In this document: positions 33,061-42,245 of the stretch, piece after piece
Position numbering within the stretch: the first letter of the stretch is position 1
Layout: each line of letters opens with the position of its first letter
DNA from: Niveispirillum sp943371025
Lineage (GTDB): Bacteria; Pseudomonadota; Alphaproteobacteria; Azospirillales; Azospirillaceae
Direction of reading: 5' to 3'
Length of the DNA stretch: 64,000 nt
NCBI GenBank assembly: GCA_943371025.1
Contig: CALRTC020000024.1
Location: 37,991-101,990 of the forward strand
Made by a program: the position numbers and the translations under genes
The notes under the pieces: model-generated
Told to the model about the DNA's origin: nothing
Seen by the model: only the letters and a program-made list of their open reading frames with translations
The model's database searches: none

Positions 33061-34992
33061 ATGTCGGACAAGAACGAGACTATGCAGGGGCTGAACCGCC
33101 GCGCCCTGTTGGGGGGAACCGCCAGGGCCGCGACGCTGGCGGGCCTGGGGGCCGCCATGGGTGGGGCTGCCGTGGGTGGCAGCTTGCTGGCACCCGGTAC
33201 GGCCGATGCCGCCACGGCCGGCAAGCAGAGTATCGAGGTCAAGCCCGGCGATCTGGATGAATATTACGTGTTCCATTCCGGCGGTCAGTCCGGCGAAATC
33301 CGCATCATGGGCATCCCGTCCATGCGCGAATTGATGCGCATTCCGGTGTTCAATCGCTGCTCGGCCACGGGCTGGGGCCAGACGAACGAAAGCCGGAAGA
33401 TCCTGACCGAAGGTCTGCTGCCGGAAACGAAGAAGTTTCTGGAGAAGCGGGGCGGCAGCTACCTGAATGGTGACCTGCACCATCCGCACATGTCGTTCAC
33501 CGACGGCACCTATGACGGGCGCTACCTGTTCTGCAACGACAAGGCCAATACCCGCGTGGCCCGCGTCCGCTGTGACATCATGAAGGTGGACAAGGTCATC
33601 GAGATTCCCAACGCTGCCGCCATCCACGGCCTGCGCCTGCAGAAATTCCCCCGTACCGGCTATATCTACGCCAATGGCGAGCAGCGCGTGCCGACGCCCA
33701 ATGACGGGCACAACATGGCCGATACCAAGAAGTACCGGTCGCACTTCACTGCCATCGACGGCGACACCATGAAGATTGCCTGGCAGGTCTGGGTGGATGG
33801 CAACCTGGATAATACGGAGTCCGACTATCAGGGCAAATATGCCATGTCCACCTGCTACAACTCGGAAGAAGGGGTGACGCTGGCGGAGATGACGGCCAAC
33901 GAGCAGGACTGGCTGGTCGTCTTCAACATCAAGCGGATCGAGGCCGCGGTGAAGGCCGGCAAGGCCCAGATCATCAACGGCGTGCCCGTGGTGGATGGCC
34001 GCAAGGGTTCGCCTTTCACCCGCTACATCCCCGTGCCCAACAGCCCGCACGGCATCAACATGGCGCCCGACGGCATCCATGCCACGGCCAATGGCAAGCT
34101 GTCGCCCACGGCCACCGTCTTCGACGTGCGCAAGTTCGACGATCTGTTCGACGACAAGATCAAGCCGCGGGATGCCGTCGTGGCCGAACCGCAATTGGGC
34201 CTGGGGCCCCTGCACACGGCCTATGACGGCCGCGGCAACGCCTACACTACCCTGTTCCTGGACAGCCAGGTGGTGAAGTGGAACATCGACGCCGCCAAGC
34301 GCGCCTACAAGGGCGAGAAAGTGTCGCCTGTCATCCAGAAGCTGGATGTGCATTACCAGCCGGGCCATCTGCATTCCTCCATGGGCCAGACCAAGGAAGC
34401 CGACGGCAAATGGCTGATGGTGCTGAACAAATTCTCCAAGGACCGGTTCTTGAATGTCGGTCCGCTGAAGCCGGAGAATGACCAGCTGATCGACATTTCC
34501 GGTGACGAAATGAAGCTGGTCCATGACGGCCCGACCTTTGCGGAGCCGCATGACACGCTGATCGTCCACCGGTCCAAGGTGAATCCCCGCAACACCTATG
34601 ACCGTGCCGATCCGATGTTCGCCGATGCGGTGAAGCAGGCCAAGGCCGACGGGGTGACGCTGGAATCCGATGCCAAAATCATCCGCGACGGCAACAAGGT
34701 CCGCGTCTACATGTATTCGTCGGCCCCGGCCTTCGCGCTGGAGGAATTCAACGTCCGCCAGGGTGATGAGGTTACGGTCTTCGTCACCAATATCGATGAT
34801 GTGGATGACCTGACCCACGGTTTCACCCTGACCAACCATGGCATCGCCATGGAGATCGGGCCGCAGCAGACCTCCTCGGTCACCTTCACGGCCGACCGGC
34901 CGGGTGTCTACTGGTACTATTGCCAGTGGTTCTGCCACGCGCTGCACATGGAAATGGGCGGCCGCATGATCGTCGAGCCGAAGAGCGCCTGA
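33061..34992 (+). CDS. nosZ: nitrous oxide reductase
   Basis: This 643-residue periplasmic copper enzyme reduces N2O to N2. A Tat signal with R13-R14 (NRRALLGGT) marks it as clade I, in line with the NosR and NosX genes. The seven-bladed propeller holds the CuZ site, with His in DLHHPHMSF and in later segments. The C-terminal cupredoxin domain has the CuA motif C621-x3-C625-x3-H629-x2-M632 (CQWFCHALHMEM). The start at 33061 places the Tat motif correctly; the frame extends upstream inside nosR as a shadow. A hairpin follows before nosD. Confidence 0.97.
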   Translation: MSDKNETMQGLNRRALLGGTARAATLAGLGAAMGGAAVGGSLLAPGTADAATAGKQSIEVKPGDLDEYYVFHSGGQSGEIRIMGIPSMRELMRIPVFNRCSATGWGQTNESRKILTEGLLPETKKFLEKRGGSYLNGDLHHPHMSFTDGTYDGRYLFCNDKANTRVARVRCDIMKVDKVIEIPNAAAIHGLRLQKFPRTGYIYANGEQRVPTPNDGHNMADTKKYRSHFTAIDGDTMKIAWQVWVDGNLDNTESDYQGKYAMSTCYNSEEGVTLAEMTANEQDWLVVFNIKRIEAAVKAGKAQIINGVPVVDGRKGSPFTRYIPVPNSPHGINMAPDGIHATANGKLSPTATVFDVRKFDDLFDDKIKPRDAVVAEPQLGLGPLHTAYDGRGNAYTTLFLDSQVVKWNIDAAKRAYKGEKVSPVIQKLDVHYQPGHLHSSMGQTKEADGKWLMVLNKFSKDRFLNVGPLKPENDQLIDISGDEMKLVHDGPTFAEPHDTLIVHRSKVNPRNTYDRADPMFADAVKQAKADGVTLESDAKIIRDGNKVRVYMYSSAPAFALEEFNVRQGDEVTVFVTNIDDVDDLTHGFTLTNHGIAMEIGPQQTSSVTFTADRPGVYWYYCQWFCHALHMEMGGRMIVEPKSA

Positions 34993-35014
34993 CCGACGCC
35001 TTCCGGCCCCGACG

Positions 35015-35051
35015 CCCCGTTCCCGCCCGCTACCCCCGGACGGGAACGGGG
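35015..35051. repeat. intercistronic hairpin between nosZ and nosD
   Basis: An 11-bp stem (35015-35025 with 35041-35051) with a 15-base loop is followed by ATTATTTCG. It may protect the 3' end of nosZ mRNA or lower expression of the downstream maturation genes relative to the abundant enzyme. Confidence 0.65.
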
Positions 35052-35077
35052 ATTATTTCGTCAGCAGGATCAATCCC

Positions 35078-36448
35078 TTGCTTCAACGCATCTTCCTTCT
35101 GTTGCTGACCGGCCTGTTGGCACTGCCGGCTGCGGCGACCACCGTCGCGGTGACACCTGGCGGGTTGGCCGCGGCCTTGGCGCAGGCCAAGCCGGGTGAC
35201 ACCCTGCGTCTGCTGCCAGGCCTTCATCCGGGGCCGGTGCGGGTCGAGGTGCCGGTCACCCTGACGGCCGAACCCGGTGCCATCATTGATGGCGGTGGTC
35301 AGGGTAACAGTCTGACCGTCGCGGCCCCCGGCGTGACCCTGCGCGGCCTGGATGTGCGCAATTCGGGCGCCAGCCTGTTCGACCAGAATACCGGCATCTT
35401 CCTAAGCAAGACCGCCACCGGTGCCGTGGTGGAAGGCAACCGCCTGACCGGCAATCTGATCGGCATCTATGCCTGGGGGGCGGCCGATGCGCAGATCCGC
35501 GACAACCATGTCAGCGGTCGCACGGACCTGCGCCTGTCGGAACGCGGCAACGGCATTCAGCTGTGGAACGCACCGGGATCACAGGTGGTCGGAAATTGGG
35601 TCGATGGGGGGCGTGACGGCATCTTCGTCACCACCTCCCACCATAACCTGTTCCAGAACAACCACTTCACCAATGTCCGCTTCGCCGTCCACTATATGTA
35701 CACCAACGACAGCGAGGTCACCGGCAATGTGTCGGAGGGTAACCATGTCGGTTACGCCATCATGTATTCACAGCGCCTGAAGGTGCGCGGCAATATCTCG
35801 CGCCGGGACCGGCTGCACGGGCTGCTGCTGAACACCACCAACGGGTCGGAGATCACGGGAAACATTATTGATGGCCGGTTCCCGCAGACCGATGACATCA
35901 GGACCATCGAGGATACGGGCGACCAGGATGTACCCGCCAACGATCTGGACCCCACCGCCCCGCGTGATGGCACGGGCAAATGTGTCTTCATCTATAATGC
36001 CAACAAGAATGTCCTGACGGGCAACCGCTTCTCCGGCTGCGAGATCGGGGTGCATTTCACGGCCGGTTCTGAACGTAACATCATCGCCGGCAATGCCTTC
36101 GTTGCCAACCGCACGCAGGTGAAATATGTCGGCACCCGCGCGCTGGACTGGTCGTCGGGGGGCAAGGGCAACTACTGGAGCGACAATGCCGCCTTCGACC
36201 TGGATGGCGATGGCATCGCCGACGAGGCCTATCGCCCCAACGACGTGGTGGATCGCATCGTCTGGGCCCATCCCCAGGCCAAGCTGCTGTTGAACAGCCC
36301 CGGCATCCAGATGATCCGCTGGGCGCAGAAGCAATTCCCTGCCCTGCATCCCGGCGGTGTGGTCGACAGCGCCCCGCTGATGGCGGATCCCCTTCCCCTT
36401 CCCCTTCCCGCCTCTGCCCCCGCCCTCAAGGAGGCCCATCATGAATGA
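35078..36448 (+). CDS. nosD: NosD, copper-site maturation protein
   Basis: This 456-residue periplasmic right-handed beta-helix protein of the CASH/NosD type is required, with NosF and NosY, for assembly of the CuZ site of NosZ. It begins with a Sec signal peptide (QRIFLLLLTGLLALPAAA). Repeated parallel-helix turns follow, such as GNRLTGNLIGIYAW, GNWVDGGRDGIFV, NNHFTNVRFAVHYMY and GNRFSGCEIGVHF. The most likely start is a TTG at 35078 with AGGA upstream. It overlaps nosF by eight bases. Confidence 0.94.
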   Translation: MLQRIFLLLLTGLLALPAAATTVAVTPGGLAAALAQAKPGDTLRLLPGLHPGPVRVEVPVTLTAEPGAIIDGGGQGNSLTVAAPGVTLRGLDVRNSGASLFDQNTGIFLSKTATGAVVEGNRLTGNLIGIYAWGAADAQIRDNHVSGRTDLRLSERGNGIQLWNAPGSQVVGNWVDGGRDGIFVTTSHHNLFQNNHFTNVRFAVHYMYTNDSEVTGNVSEGNHVGYAIMYSQRLKVRGNISRRDRLHGLLLNTTNGSEITGNIIDGRFPQTDDIRTIEDTGDQDVPANDLDPTAPRDGTGKCVFIYNANKNVLTGNRFSGCEIGVHFTAGSERNIIAGNAFVANRTQVKYVGTRALDWSSGGKGNYWSDNAAFDLDGDGIADEAYRPNDVVDRIVWAHPQAKLLLNSPGIQMIRWAQKQFPALHPGGVVDSAPLMADPLPLPLPASAPALKEAHHE

Positions 36449-37367
36449 CCTGCCGACGGTCCTGGCCCACGGCGTCGCCAAAAGCTATGGCGCCATCCGC
36501 GCCGTGCGCGACCTGGACCTGACCCTGATGCCCGGTGAATGCGTGGCGCTTGTCGGCCATAACGGGGCGGGCAAAAGCTCCCTGATCAAGCTGATGCTGG
36601 GTCTGACCCATCGCGATGCCGGACGATTGACGGTGCTGGGCCATGATCCCGGTGGATCGGACGCAGCCGTGATGCGCCGCCAGATCGGCTTCCTGCCGGA
36701 AAATGTCGCCCTGCATCCGGGCATGACGGGCCGGGAGTGCCTGGATTTCTATGCCCGACTGAAGGGTGTGGCCCTTGCCGGGATTGATGCGCTGCTGGCC
36801 CGTGTCGGCCTGTCGGAAGCGGCGGCGCGGCAGCGTCTGGCCACCTATTCCAAGGGCATGCGCCAGCGTCTGGGGCTGGCCCAGGCGCTGCTTGGCAATC
36901 CGCGCCTGCTGTTCCTGGATGAACCGACCACGGGTCTGGACCCGGCTTTGCGCCAGAGTTTCTATGCCCTGGTGCGGGCATTGCGCGACCAGGGGGCGAC
37001 GATCCTGCTGTGCAGCCACGCCCTGACAGAACTGGAGGGACAAGCCGACCGGGTTGTGGTGATGAACCGGGGACGCAAGGTGGCCGAAGGCAGCCTTGAA
37101 ACCCTGCGCACCCTGGCCGACCTGCCGCTGCGCCTGACGGTGACGCTGCACACGCCCGAACAGGCGGCCAAGCTGGCAGCAGCCCATGGCCTGCCCCTGC
37201 CAGCCGAAGGGGTGCGCCGTGTGTCGATGACCTGCGACCGGTCGCGGAAGCTGGAATTGACCCGCGCCCTGCTGGCGCGCTGCGACGCCGTGGCCGATCT
37301 GGAACTGTCCCAGCCCAGCCTGGACGAGATTTACGCCCATTTCCTGTCGCAGGAGGAGGCAGCATGA
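36441..37367 (+). CDS. nosF: NosF, ABC transporter ATPase for NosZ maturation
   Basis: This 308-residue ATPase powers the NosDFY complex. It has Walker A (GHNGAGKSS), the signature YSKGMRQRLGLAQAL, Walker B (LLFLDEPTTGLDP) and the H-loop (CSHALTELE). A C-terminal extension after about residue 220 is usual in NosF. It overlaps nosD by eight bases and nosY by four. Confidence 0.95.
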   Translation: MNDLPTVLAHGVAKSYGAIRAVRDLDLTLMPGECVALVGHNGAGKSSLIKLMLGLTHRDAGRLTVLGHDPGGSDAAVMRRQIGFLPENVALHPGMTGRECLDFYARLKGVALAGIDALLARVGLSEAAARQRLATYSKGMRQRLGLAQALLGNPRLLFLDEPTTGLDPALRQSFYALVRALRDQGATILLCSHALTELEGQADRVVVMNRGRKVAEGSLETLRTLADLPLRLTVTLHTPEQAAKLAAAHGLPLPAEGVRRVSMTCDRSRKLELTRALLARCDAVADLELSQPSLDEIYAHFLSQEEAA

Positions 37368-38194
37368 GAACCATCCTGATCATCGCAGCCAAGGAAATCC
37401 GTGACGGGCTGCGCAACCGATGGGTTGCAGCCACCACCTTGCTGATGGCGGCCCTGGCTGTGACGCTGGCCTTTCTGGGCAGCGCACCGACGGGAACGGT
37501 CGGTGTCGGCCAGTTGGAAGTGACCATTGTCAGCCTGTCCAGCCTGACCATCTTCCTGTTGCCGCTGCTGGCCCTGCTGCTGTCCTTCGACGCCATTGTG
37601 GGGGAGATCGACCGCGGCACCATGCTGCTGCTGCTCTCCTACCCCGTTTCGCGCTGGCAGGCGCTGCTGGGCAAGTTCCTGGGCCATGTCGCCATCATCG
37701 CCTTCGCCACCGTCATCGGTTACGGCACGGCGGGGCTGGCGCTTTACCTGCTGGTGCCGGACACGGCGCGGGAAGCCTGGATGGCGTTCGCAGCCATGAT
37801 CGGGTCCAGTGTGCTGTTGGGCGCCGCCTTCGTGGCCATGGGTTATCTGGCCAGCGCGCTGGTGCGCGATCGGGGCACAGCCGCCGGCATCGCCGTCGCC
37901 CTCTGGCTGCTGTTCGTGCTGCTGTACGACATGGGTTTGCTGGGCCTGCTGGTGGCCACGGGCGGCCAGGGGGTGGGCGAAGGGCTGTTGAACGCCCTGC
38001 TGCTGGCCAACCCCGCCGATGCCTATCGCCTGTTCAACCTGACCGGCTTCGTCAGTGTCGGCCGCCATGCGGGCATGGCCGGGCTGGCGGCGCACGCCAC
38101 CCTGCCCCCGACGGCCCTGCTGGGCGCGCTGGGCGCCTGGGTGCTGGCCCCGCTGGGGATCGCCGGCCTGCTGCTTTCACGGAGACAGATATGA
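37364..38194 (+). CDS. nosY: NosY, ABC transporter permease for NosZ maturation
   Basis: This 276-residue inner-membrane protein is the permease of NosDFY. It has six predicted helices with the family segments AAKEIRDGLRNRWV, FDAIVGEIDRGTMLLLLSYPVSRW and NPADAYRLFNL. In known systems the NosDFY complex passes mechanical energy to NosD during copper-sulfide cluster assembly. It is coupled to nosF and nosL by four-base overlaps. Confidence 0.95.
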   Translation: MRTILIIAAKEIRDGLRNRWVAATTLLMAALAVTLAFLGSAPTGTVGVGQLEVTIVSLSSLTIFLLPLLALLLSFDAIVGEIDRGTMLLLLSYPVSRWQALLGKFLGHVAIIAFATVIGYGTAGLALYLLVPDTAREAWMAFAAMIGSSVLLGAAFVAMGYLASALVRDRGTAAGIAVALWLLFVLLYDMGLLGLLVATGGQGVGEGLLNALLLANPADAYRLFNLTGFVSVGRHAGMAGLAAHATLPPTALLGALGAWVLAPLGIAGLLLSRRQI

Positions 38195-38745
38195 AACCCC
38201 ATGCCCTTGCCGCCCTGCTGCTTTGGGCCGGTCTTATGTCCGGTTGCGGGGCGGAGCAGAAGGCGGAGGCACCGCTGACCCCCGCCGCCATCACCGCCGA
38301 TGCCGTGGGCCAATATTGCGGCATGAACCTGTCTGATCATTCGGGGCCGAAGGGACAGGTGCATCTGCGCAGCCGCGAAAAGCCGGTCTGGCTGTCGTCG
38401 GTTCGTGACACCTTCGCCTTTCTGATGCTGCCGGACGAGCCGAAGAATGTGCGCGGTGCCTTTGTCTCCGACATGGGCGGGGCGACCGCACCGGACGCGG
38501 CCGATCCCGACCATTGGGTCGATGCCAAACTGGCCTGGTATGTCACGGGCTCAAACGCGCCAGCCGCCATGACGGGGGCCGAGCTATATCCGTTCTCTCG
38601 CGAAGCCGATGCCCGCGCATTCGCCCAGCGCTATGGCGGCGTTGTCCGCCGCTTCGCCGACATCCGTCCGCAGGAGGTGCTGGGCGGAGACGATGACGAA
38701 ATGCCCGCGGCGCCGACCATGGGTGGGGGACATCATGCCAACTGA
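38191..38745 (+). CDS. nosL: NosL, copper chaperone lipoprotein
   Basis: This 184-residue lipoprotein delivers Cu(I) to NosZ in the periplasm or outer membrane. The signal peptide ends in the lipobox LMSGC. The copper site region has YCGMNLSDHSGPKGQ with the Cys and Met ligands, and DMGGA follows. The C-terminus ends MGGGHHAN, a further possible copper-binding tail. It overlaps nosX by 11 bases. Confidence 0.93.
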   Translation: MKPHALAALLLWAGLMSGCGAEQKAEAPLTPAAITADAVGQYCGMNLSDHSGPKGQVHLRSREKPVWLSSVRDTFAFLMLPDEPKNVRGAFVSDMGGATAPDAADPDHWVDAKLAWYVTGSNAPAAMTGAELYPFSREADARAFAQRYGGVVRRFADIRPQEVLGGDDDEMPAAPTMGGGHHAN

Positions 38746-39685
38746 CCGCCGTCGTTTCCTGAAAATCGCCGCCGCCGCGGCCGGCGCTGCCCTGCTGGCC
38801 CCCGCCGATCCCGGCCGGGCTGGCACGGCCAATATCCGGCAGTGGCAGGGGATGGCCCTTGGCGCCGATGCCAGCCTGACCCTGACCGGTCTGGCCGGGC
38901 CGGCGTCTGATCGGCTGATCGATACCTGCCTGAAGGAGGTGGCGCGGCTTGAGCGCGTGTTCAGTCTGTATCGGGCCGACAGTGCCCTGGTCCGCCTGAA
39001 CCGGGAGGGGCGCCTGGATAACCCGCCGGCCGATCTGGTGCGGCTGATGCAGGAAGCGGTGATGTATGGGCACATTACCGACGGTGCCTTCGATATGACG
39101 GTCCAGCCGCTCTGGGAACTGCATGCGCAGCATTTCGCCAAGGCCGGGGCCGACCCGCTGGGTCCCCCGGCACAGGCCGTCGCCGCGCTGCGTCCGCTGG
39201 TCGATTACCGCGCGGTGACGGTGGAAGCGTCCTCTATCGCCTTCACCCGGTCGGGCATGGCCGTCACCCTGAACGGCATCGCCCAGGGCTATATCACCGA
39301 CTGTATCGCCGACCTGCTGCTGAACGAAGGTATGCGCGATGTGCTGGTCGATATGGGGGAAATCCGCGCCTTGGGCCGGCATCCGGACGGGCGCCCCTGG
39401 CGTGTTTCGGTGCGGCAGGGAGATGGGGCCGGTCCAGCGCTCGACCTGGACGGGGCGCTTGCCACATCTGCGACCGACGGCACCAGCTTCGATCCTGCCG
39501 GCCGCCTGGGACATGTGCTGGACCCGCGCGCGGGAACGCCGGTGCCGGGTTCGCGTCAGGTCAGTGTGCGTGCTGCCACGGCCTGCCGCGCCGATGCCCT
39601 GTCCACGGCATTCCTGTTGATGCCGACTGCCCAGGCGACTGCCCTGGCCGCCCGCCTGCCCGATGTCGGTTTGGTCATGCTTTAA
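38735..39685 (+). CDS. nosX: NosX, ApbE-type FMN transferase for NosR
   Basis: This 316-residue periplasmic protein attaches FMN covalently to the Thr of NosR. It starts with a Tat signal (DRRRFLKIAAAAAG) and has ApbE family motifs such as LNGIAQGYITD, DVLVDMGEIRALG and the metal-binding region near ATACRADALSTAFLL. In alphaproteobacteria NosX replaces the general ApbE in the nos operon. It is the last gene of nosRZDFYLX and is followed by a hairpin shared with the opposite strand. Confidence 0.93.
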   Translation: MPTDRRRFLKIAAAAAGAALLAPADPGRAGTANIRQWQGMALGADASLTLTGLAGPASDRLIDTCLKEVARLERVFSLYRADSALVRLNREGRLDNPPADLVRLMQEAVMYGHITDGAFDMTVQPLWELHAQHFAKAGADPLGPPAQAVAALRPLVDYRAVTVEASSIAFTRSGMAVTLNGIAQGYITDCIADLLLNEGMRDVLVDMGEIRALGRHPDGRPWRVSVRQGDGAGPALDLDGALATSATDGTSFDPAGRLGHVLDPRAGTPVPGSRQVSVRAATACRADALSTAFLLMPTAQATALAARLPDVGLVML

Positions 39686-39690
39686 AAAAG

Positions 39691-39723
39691 TGACCCCGCC
39701 GGCCGGAGGCACGGTCGGGGTCA
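39691..39723 (-). terminator. Rho-independent terminator, best for the minus strand
   Basis: An 8-bp stem (39691-39698 with 39716-39723) lies between the nos operon and a convergent TonB receptor gene. Read on the minus strand it is followed by CTTTTTT, a canonical U tract; the plus strand lacks one. Confidence 0.75.
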
Positions 39724-39737
39724 GTCATGGGAGATTG

Positions 39738-42083
39738 TCAGAAGGTGGCGCCGACCCGGATGCCGACGGTGCGGCCAGGGTTATAGACAGCCGTTGTCGA
39801 ACTCCACACCACGCTGGTCTGGTTCGCGACGCGCTCATCTTCCAAATTGTTGACAAAGGCATTGACGAAGTAGCTCTGCGCCGGGCTGTCCCAGCGCAGG
39901 TTCAGGTCGGTCTTGGTGTAGCTGCCGTTGATGCCCTGGACATAGTTGGCGCTGTCACTGAAGGTCTTGGACTGTACATAGAAATCGACAGCAGGTGTCA
40001 GGGTGCTGCCACCGGGCAGGTCGAAAATATGCTGGTAACCCAGACGGGCGCTCCAGCGGGGCGCATTGGCCAGCCGATTGCCGGAAAAGTCCGCGACCGC
40101 CCCCGGGATGGCGGCGTAGCCCAGGATCGGCGCGAAGATGTTATACATCACATCGGCGCTGTGCATGTTGTCGGAGGCATTGGGGAAAGACGTGTATTTG
40201 CCGTCCAGATACGAGACATAGGCCGACAGCCGGTCACTATGCGTCGGTTGAAATATCGTCTCCAGTTCCACGCCCCTGATTCTGGCCTTGGCGGCATTGG
40301 TGGTGACCGCCACTGGTCCGCTGGACGTGCCGATCACGCTGGAAACCTGCAAATCCTTGTAATCCATGTTGAAAACAGTGGCGGACAGGAACAGGCGGCG
40401 ATCAAGCAGATTGCTGCGCAGACCCGCTTCATAATTCGTCACCGTCTCCGGCTTGTAGCCCGTGTAGGGCGCGGGATTTGTGCTGGATTGCAGGCCGCCC
40501 GCGCGGTAGCCGGTGCTGACCGTGGCATAACCCATGACCTGTTCCGTGAGATCATAGTCCAGGCCCGCCTTCCAACTGATCTTGCTGAACTTTTCCGACG
40601 CGCGGTTGCTGTCGTCGGTCAGGCCCAAACCGCCGGCGGGACAGGTGACGCTGTTGATGTTCGCGCGGGTGACCGTACCGCCGAAGCAGACCAGTTCCTG
40701 TTGCCTGCCATGTACGGTGTCCCAGGTGGATCGTAAACCGGCCAGCAGGCGGAACCGATCGGTGACATGGAAGGTGCCCTGGGCGAAGATGGCCGCCGAT
40801 TCACTGCCCCAGTCGCTGTAGGTATTGACGACATCGACGGCATTGATGGTGGAGATTTGCTTGCCCGTACCCGCGACTATCGGCCCGAATGCGTTGAATA
40901 CGCTGCCGAACGGTGCCGGTGCGGTATTGCCGGCGTGCAGCAGGCGCTGCCCCGACGGCTTGTCGTCCCAGTAATAATAGCCACCGACAACCAGCGAGAG
41001 CTGGTCCGTTTCGTAATTGATATCGATCTCATGCGAACTGGATTCCTGGCGCAGGTCCAGATATTCCTGCGAGAAGACGCCGGTGCTGACATCGATCCCG
41101 TCATTCTTCAGAACGGAGAAGCCAGCGATGTAAGTGGCCGTGACGGCGTCAGACATCTGCCAGGCCAGACGGGAGCGGGCGGCATATTCCCGGACATCCT
41201 TCTGGTTCTCGCGGACATTCTGGATGCCGGGATTGGGTTCGTGGGTGTTGATGATCTCTACCGGTCCGAAACTGCCCGTTTTCAGATTGGCGTTGGGGTA
41301 ATAATTGTAGCTTGCCAGGAACAGGAACGGGGTTGTTCCCACATCCTCGCCATAGTTCAGTGACAGTCGCCAGGTGAGATTGTCGGTGATGTTCCACAGC
41401 GATGTCAGTCGCACACCTGTCTGGTCCGTTTTATCGAACCGGTCCTGGGCTGCGTAGCGCGGATAACGGCCCTCATTGACATGACGGAAGGCGGAGATGC
41501 GGACGGACAGATCGTCGTTCACCGGCAGGTCGGTATTCAGCCGGACCTGCAGGTCCTGGTGCGTGCCATACTGGACGTCGCCAGCGACCTTCAGATCAGC
41601 CCCAGGATCGGCCGTGTTGATATTTACAACACCGGCGGTGGCGTTGCGGCCATGGACGGTGCCCTGGGGGCCGCGCAGCACCTCGATGGCGCCGATATCG
41701 AACATGCCCAGGGTCAAGGTCGTGGGAAAAGGCGCGTAGATGCCGTCAATCTGCGTTGCGACGGTGGAATAGCCGCTGAAGCCGTTATTGCTGCCGATGC
41801 CACGCATGGCAAAGCCGTTCTGGCTGAACTGAAGATTGGGCACCGTGGTGACCAGATCGTCGGCCGCCGTGATGTTCTGCCGATCAAGCGCATCCGCGCT
41901 CAGCACCGACACGGCGACGGGAGCCTTGTCCAAGGTCTCCTTCACCTTTTGCGCCGTCACGACAATCTCCGCCAGGACATCGTCATCGGCGGCCGTTTCG
42001 GCCGCTGCTGCTGCCGGAACCAGGAGCAGGCCGGCGGCGGACATCATCAGCGTCGTGCGCAGGCATTTCCATGCGTGTTGCAT
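39738..42083 (-). CDS. TonB-dependent receptor, linked to esterase genes
   Basis: This 781-residue outer-membrane receptor has a signal peptide ending near AAAAAE, the TonB-box-like EIVVTAQK, a plug domain (MRGIGSNNGFSG, VLRGPQGTVHGRNATAG) and a barrel ending GATF. It is downstream of a tannase/feruloyl-esterase gene and an SGNH hydrolase gene on the same strand. Uptake of an ester-linked or freed plant phenolic is therefore likely, but the substrate is not read from sequence. The 162-base gap before it may carry its own promoter. Confidence 0.93.
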   Translation of the reverse strand: MQHAWKCLRTTLMMSAAGLLLVPAAAAAETAADDDVLAEIVVTAQKVKETLDKAPVAVSVLSADALDRQNITAADDLVTTVPNLQFSQNGFAMRGIGSNNGFSGYSTVATQIDGIYAPFPTTLTLGMFDIGAIEVLRGPQGTVHGRNATAGVVNINTADPGADLKVAGDVQYGTHQDLQVRLNTDLPVNDDLSVRISAFRHVNEGRYPRYAAQDRFDKTDQTGVRLTSLWNITDNLTWRLSLNYGEDVGTTPFLFLASYNYYPNANLKTGSFGPVEIINTHEPNPGIQNVRENQKDVREYAARSRLAWQMSDAVTATYIAGFSVLKNDGIDVSTGVFSQEYLDLRQESSSHEIDINYETDQLSLVVGGYYYWDDKPSGQRLLHAGNTAPAPFGSVFNAFGPIVAGTGKQISTINAVDVVNTYSDWGSESAAIFAQGTFHVTDRFRLLAGLRSTWDTVHGRQQELVCFGGTVTRANINSVTCPAGGLGLTDDSNRASEKFSKISWKAGLDYDLTEQVMGYATVSTGYRAGGLQSSTNPAPYTGYKPETVTNYEAGLRSNLLDRRLFLSATVFNMDYKDLQVSSVIGTSSGPVAVTTNAAKARIRGVELETIFQPTHSDRLSAYVSYLDGKYTSFPNASDNMHSADVMYNIFAPILGYAAIPGAVADFSGNRLANAPRWSARLGYQHIFDLPGGSTLTPAVDFYVQSKTFSDSANYVQGINGSYTKTDLNLRWDSPAQSYFVNAFVNNLEDERVANQTSVVWSSTTAVYNPGRTVGIRVGATF

Positions 42084-42245
42084 TTTCCATCCCTTTTGTC
42101 AGTTGGTTGTCGCCGGAATCTCAAGGTTCCGGCCCATTTGTGCTCAATTGTGCCGTGCCGCCCCTCCTCCGGCTTCGGGCAGCAGGGGGGCGTCCGCGCC
42201 ATCGGCACGGCTCACAACGTTCAAGACGTCTCTTGATTGGCCGGA

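Noticed and set aside
32884..34947. Minus-strand frame of 687 codons opposite nosZ
   Set aside because: It is antisense to nosZ with no recognisable domain or ribosome site.
33061..39685. A full denitrification cluster
   Set aside because: Only the N2O reduction genes and NO-repair genes are present. No nitrite or NO reductase gene lies in this window.
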